This document shows, one piece after another, positions 13,501 to 28,500 of a stretch of DNA of 64,000 nt (position 1 is the stretch's first letter; the number at the start of each line of letters is the position of its first letter). A program made the translations under genes and the position numbers. The notes below the pieces were generated by a model. It saw only the letters and a program-made list of their open reading frames with translations, searched no databases and was not told where the DNA came from. The stretch spans positions 12,172,640-12,236,639 of the forward strand of contig NC_054740.1 in assembly GCF_018143015.1 (NCBI RefSeq), written 5' to 3'. The DNA comes from Lytechinus variegatus (taxonomy: Eukaryota > Echinodermata > Echinoidea > Temnopleuroida > Toxopneustidae).

Positions 13501-16500
13501 AGGACGCGCCGGATAGATTTTGGAGATGAGCTTCTCCGTCTAGTTCTCTTTCGGCGATGTGAGATGGGCGAGGGGGACTAGAGAGCTGGAAATTAATCAT
13601 TTCAAAGTGCCAGGAACAATTTGCGTGCGATTCATCACGGCATGACAGTCGGCACTCAGCATGTTAACCCGTAACGATCTCCTGTCTCCTTTAAGTGCTT
13701 ATGTCTAATCTTAACATGTTTACCCTAAAAACATTTTTATATCGAGGATTCGATTGAGCAACAATCATGTTAATTGCATACCAGAATTTTGTTGTATAAT
13801 GTAGATCAATACAGTCCCTGAGATGTAGTGATTAGCAAAATTTGTAACCAATAAGAAAATTGCATTTCTTTGTCCAGTTTGTCAATTCAAATCATATTTC
13901 AGCTAAGTACTTTTAAATGCATCAAAATGAAAGATTAGTTCAACACATTCGCCTTTTAACTGAAGTAAAATGGTGTTCAGAGACTTTTGAAATTCTGTTA
14001 TGTGTTTCGGGTTCAGGGCGTAATTACCTTGTGTATGATATACATGTATACCCAATGAAATAATGAGGCGTTCTTATTAGCATTCTTTCCTTGCATTGAT
14101 GGAAACGTGTCTAGCCTTTACCTCAAGGACTTATTTCCAGGAAAAAAATATCTTAAAGCTAGCCCTCATGGTTGACTATGTACTATACGTAAAGAGGGCA
14201 TTGCATAGAATTTTATATTAATTACATGCTTGATCTAAATTGCTAAAATTATGAGATAGTTGATGGCAAAGTAGAATTTACAGAATTGATCATTGATATG
14301 GCCAGCATTGCTTAAGTTTTTTGTTCGAGAAGATCTTGTGAAGGTCTGTTGTTATCCTTGAGGTATTTGTGAGTGGTTCAGAAGACATATTTCTGTTTGT
14401 TTGGGCTGGATATACTTCCTAGCTATGCCATGACCTCATGGTTGGGGAGCTTTGACACTTTGCCAAACTTCTTCCTGGTTAAAATTCATTTCCAGTGAAA
14501 AGGAGATCCAAAACAAGGGCATTAGTGTATCTATGGGTATGCTGAAGCAGTAGGTGGTTTCAGACCGCCTCGAAGTTCACCAGTTCCAGGTATTCTCTGA
14601 TCGGGAAATTTACCCCGATCAGAAAATACCAGGTATTTTGGTAATGTGAAAGCAAACTACGCGTAATTTCCCCGAAAGAAAATACCCGCTAAATAGTAGG
14701 TACTTGGCGAAATTACGAGAACTTTCGTGGGGATTTTTCCAAGGTCGCAGGTATTTTGGCGATGTGAAAGCAAATTACGGGAACTTTTAGCCCAGCGTGT
14801 CGTTGGGCGCGGCGGCGTGGGTGGCTGCTGGGCTAGTGATTTTGAATTTCGCGCCTTGCCTGCTTATCAGACCATAATGCGCATGCTCGTAACTTCGGGA
14901 ACTTATCCCGAAGGATGTGTTTCGGGGCGGTGTGAATGCAGGAATAATTAACAGGTATTTTTTAGCCGAAAACAGTTCCCGTAATTTAACGGGGATTCTT
15001 GTGATCGAGGCGGTTTGAAACCGCCTATTGCTTGTTTCTTGATGGTGACCTCCTCTCATTGCTTTCAGTAGAAGTGAAATAGATATTCTATTTAAAGGCA
15101 TAAACATGGTTGTATACAACCAAACAATTAAAACCTTTTTCATATCCACTTTTTTCACATCCACAATAAAGAATGCTCCTAATATTAATTATGCAAACAG
15201 AAAAAAAGGCATTGTGAGCTACTTTGTTTCTTCACTCCTCACATTCATATAAAGTAGGCCAACTTGAATAGTTTACACATTTCTTTTGAGAAAACAAAAG
15301 GAGATAAGTGATTATCCCTATCTACAGCTTTGTCTCTAAATTGTATCGGTGATAAGAGGACATACTACCCATCATCGCAACATCTAGGATTAAAAATGGC
15401 ACATTTAATTCCTCATCGTTCCCAGCTGAAAAGGGCCTTTTGCCTAGACATAGAAGACTACTCGTAGTTTGTAACTGATTCTAGATCATATAGAATACGG
15501 GACCAAACCAAATATCATAGTGTTTGTTTAATTGAGATGAAAGCTGATCGAGTTTCACCGAGAACATCTGTGCCTTTTGACACGTAGCATATTTTCTGGA
15601 ATGAATTTTATATATCATATATACTGTACTCCAGAGTGTTTTATTCTCATGTCTGACATAGGTACATCTGAGAACATTTTGTCAAATTACATCTTACACA
15701 GCAAAGTTGACAAATCATCATAATAATTTCTTTTTATAAGTAAAAACTAAAAAATGCATTTATGACTAGATTAGTATTGAGATGAGTATCTTGATAAGCA
15801 CACATATTGTATGACATATTTTGATGTTAAGTCAAAGCTACATGCAGAAACCATCTTGCATTCTTTCATATGGTACCAATATTACATTTGTGATTCATGG
15901 TTCAGTTGTTGGAAATTTTTTTAGCATGTCTTCACAAAATCCTCCCTTTACACTGCATTCGATAACAGCAGACTGGATATTGATTTTATCTGGAGATAAC
16001 TATGCACTGAATTTTCGGTGGTGTGAATAGGGGACTGGTAATGATTCACTAGACAGCTGGTGGTGAGTGTGAACTTGTGAACCTATCCATAGTGCCCAGT
16101 GTATGGGGATGAATTCTTATCCACGTTTTAATAACGTCAACTCTCTCTCTCTTTCTTTTGATGGTTGGGTTTGTGTTGGCGTGTATGATTGATAATCGTT
16201 TCCCTTACAAGTACAATATGCCACAGTTTGACCACCAAAGCTCTCAAATGATCTTTCAAATTCACACATTAGGAACTTAGTAATTATGTAGAGACAGGCG
16301 CCTGAGATGAACATTATATTGTAGAATGGGTATTTGTCATCACTATCTAGTTGATTTTCATGTTGGTTTAAAAACCACTATTGAGTGTTAAAATAAGAAT
16401 CATTGAAGAGCCAACAAATCTTGAAAACTTATATTCATAGAAATAAGGGATTTCCAATTTCTTATTCTAGAACACCAAATGACCCTTCCCCTTTCTCTCT

Positions 16501-19500
16501 TTTTCCTCTCTGTCCCTCTTTTTCTCTTATCTACACTATGTTCTATCTATCTATCAGGATGGATTGAAACAATTTATGCGTGATTACAGTTTGAATGAGG
16601 ATTTATTTCATAAAGAAAAAACAATAGAAAGGTCTGTTCATACTAATTACAGGTGAATCGCATTAATTTGCTATTAGACAAACATGTTATTTATATCCTT
16701 TGTGATGATTGAGCAATGAATTCCAGCATGTATTTCAGTACTGTCAGTTGCAAGAGAATTATTTACATGCACTTCACTTGGTAAAGCTAATAAAGCACCG
16801 GTAGATAAGTGCACAACCAGCCTCATTCTCGATTTCCCCCACTTTTTTAGCCGCTGCCATATTAACCGCAAGATGCATACATAATTCCCTTCTGCGATTC
16901 CAAGCCAAATAAGATAAGTAGTCTCTCTCCTCTCAGACCCTTGTTTGCTCATTTATATCAAATATGGTGGGTTACAATGGGAATAGTCCTATATCAGTTA
17001 GCATCATTTAATAGCAGACATGGTTTTGTATGATGTCTATTGCAAAATCTACCTTCAGGAATAAAACCATGACAATATTCCAAGCATGAATATTTTCATG
17101 TTGCACAATTAAAAAAATAATGTAATTGTAATAAATGAATCAATAAATCAATCAATCAAGAGCATAGGGAAAGAAATGTTTATTATTTTTCATAGCAGTT
17201 CATAGCAGCCTTTTATTATCTGTATTTAACAATGAATTTAACCAAATTTATATCATTCTCTGTCTAAATGATTTTTACAGAATGGGACTGGTTTTTCCAA
17301 TCACAAAGTAGGATATAACTGTTTGAATTATTCATTATTGACTACTTAAATGGTAAGATTTACACATGATCCCAGCCTCTGATATTCCATATTGTACGTA
17401 CGAAATTGAAGACTAATATCCATTGCTAAAATGGCTTGAATGCACATGCTGTCATGATCAGATCTGTGTGTGTCTCAGGGGCTAAATCATGCTAATAAAA
17501 GTAATTATGTTACACTTGCTAATGTGACTTATGGCTACGTGGAGCGATCTCCTGTTGATAACACGCTGATTGCACGCTCCTATCTCCACGATTATGATGA
17601 TGAGATTATGACGAGGAAATATGAAAAAAAAATTATTGAGTCACATAGGACAAAGAAATTCAAATAGATATCTTTTAATTTAGCCTGTGAGGGTGTCAGT
17701 AGTGTATAATAAGTAGCGAGTTTACAATGCTTTGATATATTGTGTTCAAAATTGATATGTTAGCATTTGATTTTTTTTTCAAACTCTAGAAGTTGTTAAA
17801 CCATTTGAAGTGCATGTAGTTCTTTCTTTATCTCATTCACATTTATCTGTACAATGTTTTTGTAAAGGATTTTTGTTAAAAGTAATCATCTTCTGTTTCT
17901 GTGCTCAAAATGAAATTCTCTTTACTTTAGACCTCCGTTATTGGCAAGTGATGAGAGCATCCTCAAATACTAGATAAAGGAATTTGTTTTGTGTATATTT
18001 GGTTGGTAGACATTTTGCATATTTAGACCCGAAGCTCCTTTCTGGTATGTAGTTTTGAATTTTTTCTGTATGATTTAGAAAGTCTACTTCTGAACAAGTG
18101 CTGCAGTTCTCATTTTGAATTCTAGCTGAATTTGGAATAGCAAGTGGAGGCCTCTTCTGATTTCATAAAGTGTCTATACCTGTGACAAGGAAATAGGCAA
18201 AGTAGCGCTGGCCTTCCCACGTGAGATGAAAATGTAGGCAAATAGCTGAGAGGTATGGTGTACGTGACCGACTGACGACTATTTGTTCTAAGATTAGCTG
18301 CAATCTCCCTCCTCATCTCAGTGTAGTTGTGTATGTATTTCTTTGTGAGGACTCGATAGGTGAGCTCGCCTCTCTTTCGTGTTGTGTTGACTCATTCTTC
18401 CTGCGTCCCCTGCAGAATTGATGTTTACAGGTCCATGAAAGGTCAGGTCTTTGAGAGAGCTTGCCATATCTGAAAGGCACCGTGCTAATCTCCCTCTGGT
18501 TTGATTTTACAATATACCACTTTATAAAAGGCAGCTTCCCTAAGGTACATGTAATACCAGTGCTTGCCTGAGGATTGCAAGACACAGCACCAACTCAAAG
18601 CTGCATCTGCATTATAAATATTTGTCAAGGATGACAATGAAAATGTAAATTTCATATTAACGTACTTTGGAAAGGATCGATATCGGGCAAGTGTGAATGG
18701 CACAATTTTCCTGGAAATACAAGGGTTTGTGTCAATGGAAACATATATCCCATCAACCCCTTGTTTTGTCTCCTTTGGTGGAAGAGATAATAATAATTTA
18801 TGATACACTTCATACTTTGGTTTACTTAAGACAAGTGTGTGTGGTTCCTTTTATGTCCTGACAATGTTGCAATTGCGTTAGTTGAGTTTATTCTTCATGT
18901 TTCAAGGTAAATGCATGCCTTTGTGTGATGTTTGTTGGTTTTTGTGAAAATGCATGCTACACTCGAAGCAGATATTATATATCTTTTTTTTAATATTTCC
19001 TTGATAAACCTGTCTGTCTCCCTCGGTTGAATGTAAGCCTCCTTTACGAGTGGAATTCTCTTTTTTGCCATCTTTGGAACCAGTCTTATCGAAACCTGAT
19101 CTCTTCACCAGTCGGAAGTGTTCCTATTCCTCCACCTCCACACCCACCGATCTCGTTCTTTTTATCCTCTATCGCTCCCTTCATTGTACCCCATTACCTC
19201 TGCTCCTCCTCTTTCATACATATCCTGCACCCCCCCCCCTCTTCTCCCATTATAACACCACCTTTCCCTAGTACTACCACTGTCTCTATTTCCTTCCCCC
19301 TCCCCTATCATCACCTCTCCTTTCCCTTAATCTACATCTTTCCCCCTCCCCTGTACCCACTCAATCATTTTTATACATATTTCATTTTTCCTGTACTCCC
19401 CCTTCTCACATTATAATACCGCCTCCTCCGTATTTTTGCTATCTCCCTTTCCTTTACCTCCTCCCCTAACACCTCTCCTCCCCCTCAACCCCCCCCCCCC

Positions 19501-22500
19501 ATCCTCCTCTGTACCCACTCAACCCTGTTCATTCATATTCCACTTGTTCATGTACTCCCCCTTCTCACATTACTTGTACCGCCTCCTCTCCATTACTGAT
19601 ATCTCCTTTTCCTTTGCCCTATCACCCCCCTCATCCTTCCCTCCCCTGTACCCACTTAATCCTTTTTATACATATTCTATTTTTGCATCTCATTAAAATA
19701 TTTTTTGTAATTATTTAATGAATAATAAAAAAAAGTCTGCACAAAATAGAAAGCTGCTTGCTAGACTTCTAAAGAAGAAAATATTTAAAAATGCTGCCTT
19801 AAGTTGAGCACTAGTTTGGTATCCCTTTAACAAATTTGCTGATAGTTGTATTGATATAACGTTCAATGATTTTACGATGTTCAGAGATAAATGATACAGT
19901 TTGATTGCATTCCTTGTCACATACACATGTACAATGATTTTCCAATTCCTAGGGAAGAAGCTCAAAAGATTTTTTTTTTTAATAAGAAGCTGCAGATATT
20001 CATGCACAATAGATAATGAGGATTTATGTGCAGACAGTTGATTGTATGTTAGAAGCCTAATTTGCATTCAAGATGAAGAATTTAATCCCTACATCTCTCT
20101 TTCATTTTGTTCTTACAGACAATTCACAGCTGACGATTATCTGGCTGAAGGAAAGAAACTCAAACATTTAGCTGATACTCAGGTAAGAGAAGAATTTAAT
20201 ATCTGATTGACTTTTGTTAAATTCAGTATGACTGCCAATAAGACTTGCATAGGTTTTGACTTAGTGTAAAGATGGAATAATTTTGCTTTACAAAGTTGAA
20301 TAGCAATTTTGGTCATAAGAGAAAAGCTCTCAACTAAGTAATGTACAGTCCTATGTAAAAATATGCTATACAAAAGACTTTATAAATGCATAGCAGTCTT
20401 TCAAAAATGTGGAGCAAATTGCGATGCGATACCAGGAAAATTTTTCCCTGAAAGATATTTGAAACTTATCAAGATGAAATAAGTAGCATATACAAAGCAA
20501 ATACAATTGTATTAAGAATCAGAATGGACTGATGAAAAGCTGATCATTTAAGGCTGTACCCCCATAATGAAAAAGGCCTGACCAATATGAAAATCTAGTC
20601 TATATATAGAGTAAAAATAAGTACCTTTAAACTGGATTCAAAGATAAGGAAACTTTTATATTAGTAGTGCAAATCACGCCATATTAAAAAAAATGTGATA
20701 ATATTTTCGCCCAAATCAAACATATCTTTGGTCCCAAGAGCTTTGACCTGAGTGGAGTCACTTGTCTTTCAAACTGTTCTTTGTATAAATGGATATTTTG
20801 TTGTTATCTATTGCTTTGTCAGGTGGACAAGCATGCCAAAGCACTTACTTACTTTGAAGCTGTGGTGTATCTCACTTCCTGCGGTAATGTCTTTGAGTTG
20901 GACCCGCACGTACCGGATGATAAAGCCGTCACCATGTATTCAGACACTTGTGAAATTATCAGGTAAATAGTGAAATACATGTATTGATTACGTTTGATAA
21001 AGGAGCACTCCAGGCTGAATATAATTAAAATCTAAATAAATAGAGTCGAATTCAACGAGCAATACGCTGAAAATTTCATTAAAATCTGATGAATGATAAC
21101 AAAGGCATTGAATTTTAAATTGTTGCAATATTCTTGGGAAAACAGTTATCTGCACATCATGAGCATTCATTAGATGAGCCGATGATGTCATGTCCCCACT
21201 TAACCTTATCTTATGTTATTACATGAAGTCATGATATTTCTTATTTTCATTCGTGTAAGTGTGTATGATTATTTTACCCAATTAATCAGTTGTCAATCCA
21301 TTGTTTTAATTCTTGGTGGACAGAATTTCAATAAATATGATTTAAAGTACAAAAGAATAAGTGGGGATATGACATAATCAGCTTGCTCGTTGCATATTCA
21401 TGAAGAACATGCATAGAACTGTTGCACTGAAATAGTGCCAAATTTTTGAAAATACCATAACTTTGTTTATTCCTTGTTTGATTTTCATGAAATTTTTTGT
21501 TTGTCTGTTTTTACCTTTTGTTGAAATTATGTTATTTCCAGCTTGGTGGTACTCCCGTTTAAGTCAACTGCCTCTTGGAAATAGGTTGTTCCATGCAGGA
21601 TGCCTTTGAATATTAATAGGTTCATAATAATCAGGGCTATGTGTCGATGTACATGTAAATTGTCATGGATTCATTTTAATGAGCATTGATAAACTGTATT
21701 TTTGTAGGTTTTTATCATGGCTTTACTTTATACAGGAAATGTGTGCTCTCATTTCTTTACACATGTATGTAGATATGAAAAATGATTATCCAATATTTGT
21801 GAATTTTGATAAAAAAATTGTTATAATTCTGATTACCAAGATACCATCTTTCATTCTCTAGATTTGTTTAAGAGTTGTTTAAACTGGTCTGATATACCTT
21901 TTCCTTCAACTTATGATGTTGTAAAGGAAAATATACTATATGCCCACCAATAGGCTAAATATTGAAGATTTTAAGATGCTTTGTTTTATGAGAGTCAGAA
22001 GGTCATTACAGTTGGTGTTGGAAGGGTTGATACTCTAAGTGAATTAATGTCCTTCTGGCTTTCAGCCTGTGGTATCAGTTGTCAGTAAACATGCAATCTG
22101 TCCCAGATACAGACTCCATCAAGTGTAGTTCAAAATGAAATACAGGAACGAGAATGAGAATGGAATCTGCTTATCCATCCCATGTGATTTCTTCACCTTG
22201 TAAACATGTTTATCTCTTTTGCCATTTTTCAATTTTGAGTTCGGGTACTCTTGGGACTTTTTTAAAGGGATGTTTACCCAAGTCTAAGTTTATTTTAAGA
22301 AAAGCGGTTAATTATAGTAACATTCTGATGGTTTGATGACAATCCATTGAAGAATATTAAAAGAGTTAAATTTTTTTAATGGTCCGAGCTTGGAGCGTGC
22401 TCATCTGTTATATATATGTATATTTTGTTTTTATAAAAGTGTGAATATAATGTCTATTTATATACTAACTGCACAGATAATGATATCATTTTGCTTTAAA

Positions 22501-25500
22501 AAGTCTCCTTGCTGCAACTATAGACTTTCTCTGTTAAAAAAATAGCTTGAATAGCATTGCATTTTTTTTCTTCATTTATTGTTTTCATCATGATTTGCAA
22601 AATGATCTTTTGATACCCGGTACTTTTTTTCCAGTTGTTACATTACAGTGTGATATTTGTTATAGGTGTTGTGGATCCCATTTAAAAATGGACATTGTTT
22701 ATTTCTAAATATATCTGTTTATGAAGACAGTGGCATGGTTCATTTTTCTCTTTAAAAAAAGGGGGCATTTCTCTCTATCCTTTGCCTCCAAACATTCTCC
22801 CATCTCACACCTTTCTTTCTACTTTTCCTTGTCATTTCATTCACTATTTACCTTCTTTACATTAATGTAAATTCTATATTCCATCTCCTTTCTCAATCAT
22901 ATATGTCCTTTTATTTATCATTCCTTTGTCTTCTTTTGGTCCACAGATTTATATTAAAGCTCAAAGGTATTCACAATGGCCAAGAGGGGAATAGCAATGA
23001 TAACAAACTAGCCGTGTTGTGGTGAGTTCAAAGCCAGCCTTTCTGAATGATCTATTTATCTAGTAGGATGGAAGATCTGATGTTCAGACACTTGAGCAGA
23101 CAAAACATCATCTATTGCTCCAGAGTTTTATCAAAATTTGTGTATGAAAACTGTCCAAATAATTGTAAATATTTGTGCTTTGTAATATTGTCTGATTTTT
23201 TTTTTCAATCAGTGAATGAAATATTGACTGCAAGTTCCTGAAATTACCATCTATAGACAAACAACCTGTCTGGACATACAACATCAATATATATTCTGCT
23301 TTGCGTATGTCATTTAGTGAAAAAAGAGTAAAGATAAAATATATGTGAAACAACATGGATTGTAATTTGAATAAGTGGAATTTTGCAGATTACAGCTATC
23401 GTAGTTCAACATACAATTGCTCAAGCTAAAAAGGCGCTGAGCATGAAATTACATTCCAGTGAAAATCCTGCTTCAAGAAGTAAGATAAGAAAAGTTAAGT
23501 TAACATTGTATGACGTCAATTTTCTTCTCTTTGCAGCTACCGTTGCCAAGCGTTGCTCAACATGCAAATGTTCAAACTGAAGAGGCAGTCAGCCATGAAC
23601 CTGTCGAGGGCACTAACCGAGCACCTCAAGGGTACATCGTCAAAACCTCAACCTCCGTTACAACAGAATCCTCCTTCTTGGAACACGTCGTCTAGGTAGG
23701 CACCAAGCTAGAGGTTCTGGGGAGTATTCCATTGAGCAGTTTATTTGTGATTTTCACTGGTGGTCCTTATAAGCTACCAAAATGCTTCTGATTGGATGAG
23801 AACAAAATTGAAAGTGAAAATCACAGACTTGATGCTTTGTGAAAAGCTCCCCTGGATGGTCTTTCTCAAAGCTGTTGAATTTTATTTCAATTCAATTCAT
23901 TAGAGGAACAATCACAATATATGATAAATCTGAATGAGAGTTGTAATTTCAGTGTCATTAGTTGAAGTTGTTGTATGACATACATGGTAGAAAAACATCA
24001 AAGGACAAGTTTACCCCCAGAAAAGGTTTGTTTGAATTTGAATGAATAATTGAAGGACAAGTTCACCCCAACAAAAACTTGATTGAATAAAAAGAGAAAA
24101 ATTCAACAAGCATAACACTGAAAATTTCATCAAAATCGGATGTAAAATAAGAAAGTTATGGCATTTTAAAGTTTCGCTTATTTTCAACAAAATAGTTATA
24201 TGAACGAGCCAGTTACATCCAAATGAGAGAGTTGATGACATCACTCACTCACTATTTCTTTTGTATTTTATTATATGAAATATGAAATATTATTATTTTC
24301 TCGTCATTGTCATGTGAAATGAAGTTTTATTCCTCCCTGAACATGTGGAATTCCATTATTTTAACATTTTGTGCTTCAGGCAAGGAGGTCCTAATCGTCA
24401 AATTCGTACAAATTGAAATATTGTATAATTCAAACAATAAAAAACAAAAGAAATAGTAAGTGAGTGACATCATCGACTCTCTCATTTGGATGTAACTGGC
24501 TCGTTCATATAACTATTTTGTGGAAAATAGCGAAACTTTGAAATGTCATAACTTTCTTGTTTTACATCCGATTTTGATGAAATTTTCAGCATTGTGCTTG
24601 TCTGATTTTTCTATATTGATTCAAATCAACATTTTTCTGAGGTGGACTTGACCTTTAATAATCACACAAATGTTACCAAAAAAATAAAAAAATTGAGGTA
24701 AAATAGGAGTGTTATGACAATGTAAAGTGTTGCTCATGGAAGAGAGATTATTAAAGGACATCATGGGACGTATACAAATGAGAAAGCCAATGTCACACGT
24801 TTTTTTACTCACACGTATTTCATTATATGAAATTCAGAATAATTCAATTGCACTTGCTTGGTGGTGGTCTTGGCATTTGATATCCATATGAAATGCAAGT
24901 GTATTGTTTTAGTATTATTGAGGTTATTTGGGGGGGGAAGTGACATTTATTTTGTCAGAAAATTAATATAGCAATATCTCTAACTGGTGGGATTATTTAA
25001 TAGGCAAAATCAATAGAAATGAATATGTTGAACTGTGGGGGTAGATATAATTGGAACTATAGCTTGTTGAGTGGGATGATTTTTAAGAGGGAAAAGACCT
25101 TATTTAATGCAGGGGGGAGGCAGAGTAATTTTTTTTTTAATTATAGTATGTAGATACCTAGGGGTTGAGTGGGAGTGTGGGGGAAATCATGAACTCCATA
25201 TCATAAATCTCATTTCACACGCATTATTCAGATTAACATTTAGTCTCCTCCATCAGACCCATAACTTATTAATATCCTTCTTCAACTTGGCTTAAACCAT
25301 TTAAAAGCATGAAATGCAAAGGGGAAATTGGAATAGAGTCGCTGACAAAAAGAGAAAATTGAGAAGTAGTGTGTGGGAGTCTTTTAATAATGTAAGTTTT
25401 AATCTCTACACCATTATGGAATCAAAAACAGAGTCTGTGTGTTTTGTAGACTAGCTGCGTATGTTGCATCACTTAGGCTGGTAAGGAAATTTGATTTTCT

Positions 25501-28500
25501 TATTTCCCGTTGTGTTGTGACCATGATGTAGGAGGAATAGAGACATGGTATCAGGGTACCTTCTAAAGGTTATGTCGGGGTGCTGCTTAAAGGTTTCTAG
25601 ACGGAATTCAAAGGAATATATCTCAATTTTGATTGCTTTACGGGCTTCCTTGCATTTACCAGATCATTTCTTTCAAGCGAATGTTTTCATATCGCGCAAA
25701 ATACATAGGCAAAATTTCATGACTCTAATTGCTTTTTCTAAGTGGAGATGGACTGGAGAGCCCTGGGTTCCTAATTGTCTACAAAATGCTAAATATATGT
25801 GTTTTCTAACACTTTCTAAACTTGTCATATTTTGTTATATTCCTTAGATTCTTAATATTGCATTTATTCAATCTTCAAATCATTCAAATGAAAACATTTT
25901 TGGTTTCGGGATACAATGTACTGGACATTAGTCTGACATTGATTTTGTTTGATGATCCTTTAAGTTTAAAAGAAGTAAAAAAAATATGTGTAGAAAAATT
26001 TGAATCACTTTCCCCTTGCAGATAGACCAAAAGTTGCAGGCCTTTGGAAATGTGGTATAAATTCTTTGTTTGCATAACCTCTTCAAGAATCATGCCTTTC
26101 AATATTTTGAAGGTCATTTTCACAGTTGAAATGTGCTGATGTTAAGAAATTCAATCGCACTATGTAATGAAATTGGAATCTACTTTCAGATGTACATTTC
26201 AAATTTCACCTGTCAAGTTAAAGTTGAAAAGTACTCTTGAAATAAACACAGAATTTTTTCACAGAGAGTGAAATTTACATTCAGTTTGTAAACAAGCAGG
26301 AATCCAGGTCACAGCTCAACCTATGATTGAGTCTTGGCTTTACTAGAATTCATTCACATGAGATCAAGACATTTGGATGCGTCTGGTTGATCTGCTAAAA
26401 TCTTTCCAAATTCTCTGATTATTTGATCGTGAGCTTGTTTCTAAGAAGCATTTTCCAAATCTTTTTCATAGATAACAATTTTGTTGACCAGCTTTTACAA
26501 TGAAAAGCTTCAAACATGTATGGTCTAGGTGATAATACAGAGAGAGTGCTTTAAATGTTGGCACATTTGTTATGCGTATTAGGTACATTTTACATATTTT
26601 AATTGTAGGAAGTCATGTAGGATTGTCTGTTGGATGTCCATGGAGTTAAGAAGAATAAATATACATCACTACTGTTTCAAGTTAACAAATTCTATGCACC
26701 AAACAGCACAGATGACTGTGATCATTAATTCAATAGCAACATTGAGCAGCATTGTCTTTGAAACAAGCTTTGAAACTTAGCTCACAATATTCTTAAATAA
26801 TTGCCGTCTTGTCCAGATTGTAACATATACGGACATACATTTACTGGAATATAATGCATTAATGTACTTATTTGATAATGAAAATATTTAAATTTCAATA
26901 TACTAACCTATATAAGGGTTGTCTGGAGAAAAAGTAATAATAATAGGTGGAGGCGCCATGGTCTAGTAGTTAAGACTCTTGTCTTTCAATCTGAAGGATG
27001 TACTTTCGATTCCAAGCCATGGTGTGTTTCCCTTCAGCAAGAAATTTACCCACATTGTGCAGCACTCAACCTAGGTGAGATAAATGGGTACAGGCAGGAA
27101 GTAATTGCTCAAAAAGCTGTGCGCACCAGAATCGGTAGACTAGCTAAGCTGGGGTAATATAGGAGTACCTTGAGCACCTAGCAAGGGGGATATGTGCGCC
27201 ATACAAATCCTATATTATTCATTTATTTATTATTTTATAATCTTTTACCACCCTTGCAGGTACACAGGCACCCCGTCCCCCGTCTCTCCTACCCCCTCCC
27301 CAGCGGGTAGCGTTGGCTCGGCCTGCAGCATGGGTTCGCAGGGAAGTGCCTCCAGTGACCTTGTCCCTTCTCAGACGTCGGGTGGCGGCCCAGCCCCTCC
27401 CTCCGGCCCCGGGGCTAAACTGTGCAATGGGTTGAACCCGCAGTCGTCGACGGTAGCCATGCCGCAGCATATCGTCCGCATCATGTCCAAGTTCCTCACC
27501 TATTCCAACTACAGTCTCTACAGCATACAATATTGGGAACAGGCTGATATCCTCTCTGAAGAAAATAAAGGTAAGATACACCCCCTTTAAGCTCAAGTTT
27601 AATAAGTGGTCAAACATCAGTGCTGTTTTTATAGCCAAAATCCCACTATTAGGGCGCTGAGCTTCTTTTCATTGCAGCTGTTCTGCATTCCTCATTGCTT
27701 TGATGAAATGTGATGGTTTGGAACGAAAAGTTGCTTGCAGGATTCCTACAGGAAGATGCGACTCTGCTTCTCTTTCATATAGCTCTTGTAAGTCGCGCAT
27801 TAAATTACGAAGTCAAATATCTGCCAAAGTCAAAGCTAATTTTTAGACCAGGGTAATTAAGTATGACTTAGAGTCACACTGAAATGTCTTGTTGCCGTGG
27901 TATATAAAACATGACCGCATTGGTCATATCATGCCAAGAGGACGCGCACTACTGCGTATTAATCAATTAGATTGCGTAATACATGTCATGTACGTGTCAG
28001 CATTTAACCCTATCTAGGCCGGGGTATTTTGGGAGTTCCTATGGGGGGGGGGGGGGGCCTCCCAGGCCCCCCCCCCTAAGATCTCGGCCGTCGACCGCGC
28101 GATCGCGCCGAAAATTGGCACGCGGGTTGTCTGGGACATAATCTACAAGATTGTATAGTAATTTATTTCATGCGAATCGCTATTAAATGATTATGCTAAT
28201 TTATGCGTAATTAGTATGCGAAATCATACTTTTTCCTCTAACTCCCTAAATAAAGCTCCAAATGTACTAATTTTTGGTATAGAAACTCTTTGTGGTGTCC
28301 TTAGCAAGAATACATGAAAAAAATTGTGATATCAAATAATTTTCTTATGTATTATATTGTTTTTTGCAATTTCTTATGTATTTCTTTGTTTTTTTTACCT
28401 TTTGTTTTTCATTGTTTTTTCAGTGAAATTTGTTGGGGACTCTTCTGTGATCATAAAAATCATAACATGAATAAATTTAGACTAGCAAAACTAAAAATAA

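Larger units (their letters stand above)
3104..20118 (+). other. 17-kb AFF intron
   Basis: Phase-2 intron bounded by GTGAGT and TTCTTACAG. Holds two tRNA-SINEs (4.2, 5.2 kb), foldback elements (8.1, 11.4, 11.6 kb with nested SINE), a TAGGTGGTTTC-ended MITE (14.6 kb) and a pyrimidine minisatellite (19.1 kb). The stretches 5491-8070, 9261-11365, 12481-13437, 13582-14550 and 15028-19110 look single-copy and non-coding; within 16.1-16.6 kb there is CT-rich low complexity. No missing AFF exon is required by phase. Confidence 0.7.

Noticed and set aside
19027..19696. Pro/Ser-rich plus-strand proteins
   Set aside because: They arise from a C/T-rich minisatellite; three frames stay open because pyrimidine triplets contain no stop codons.
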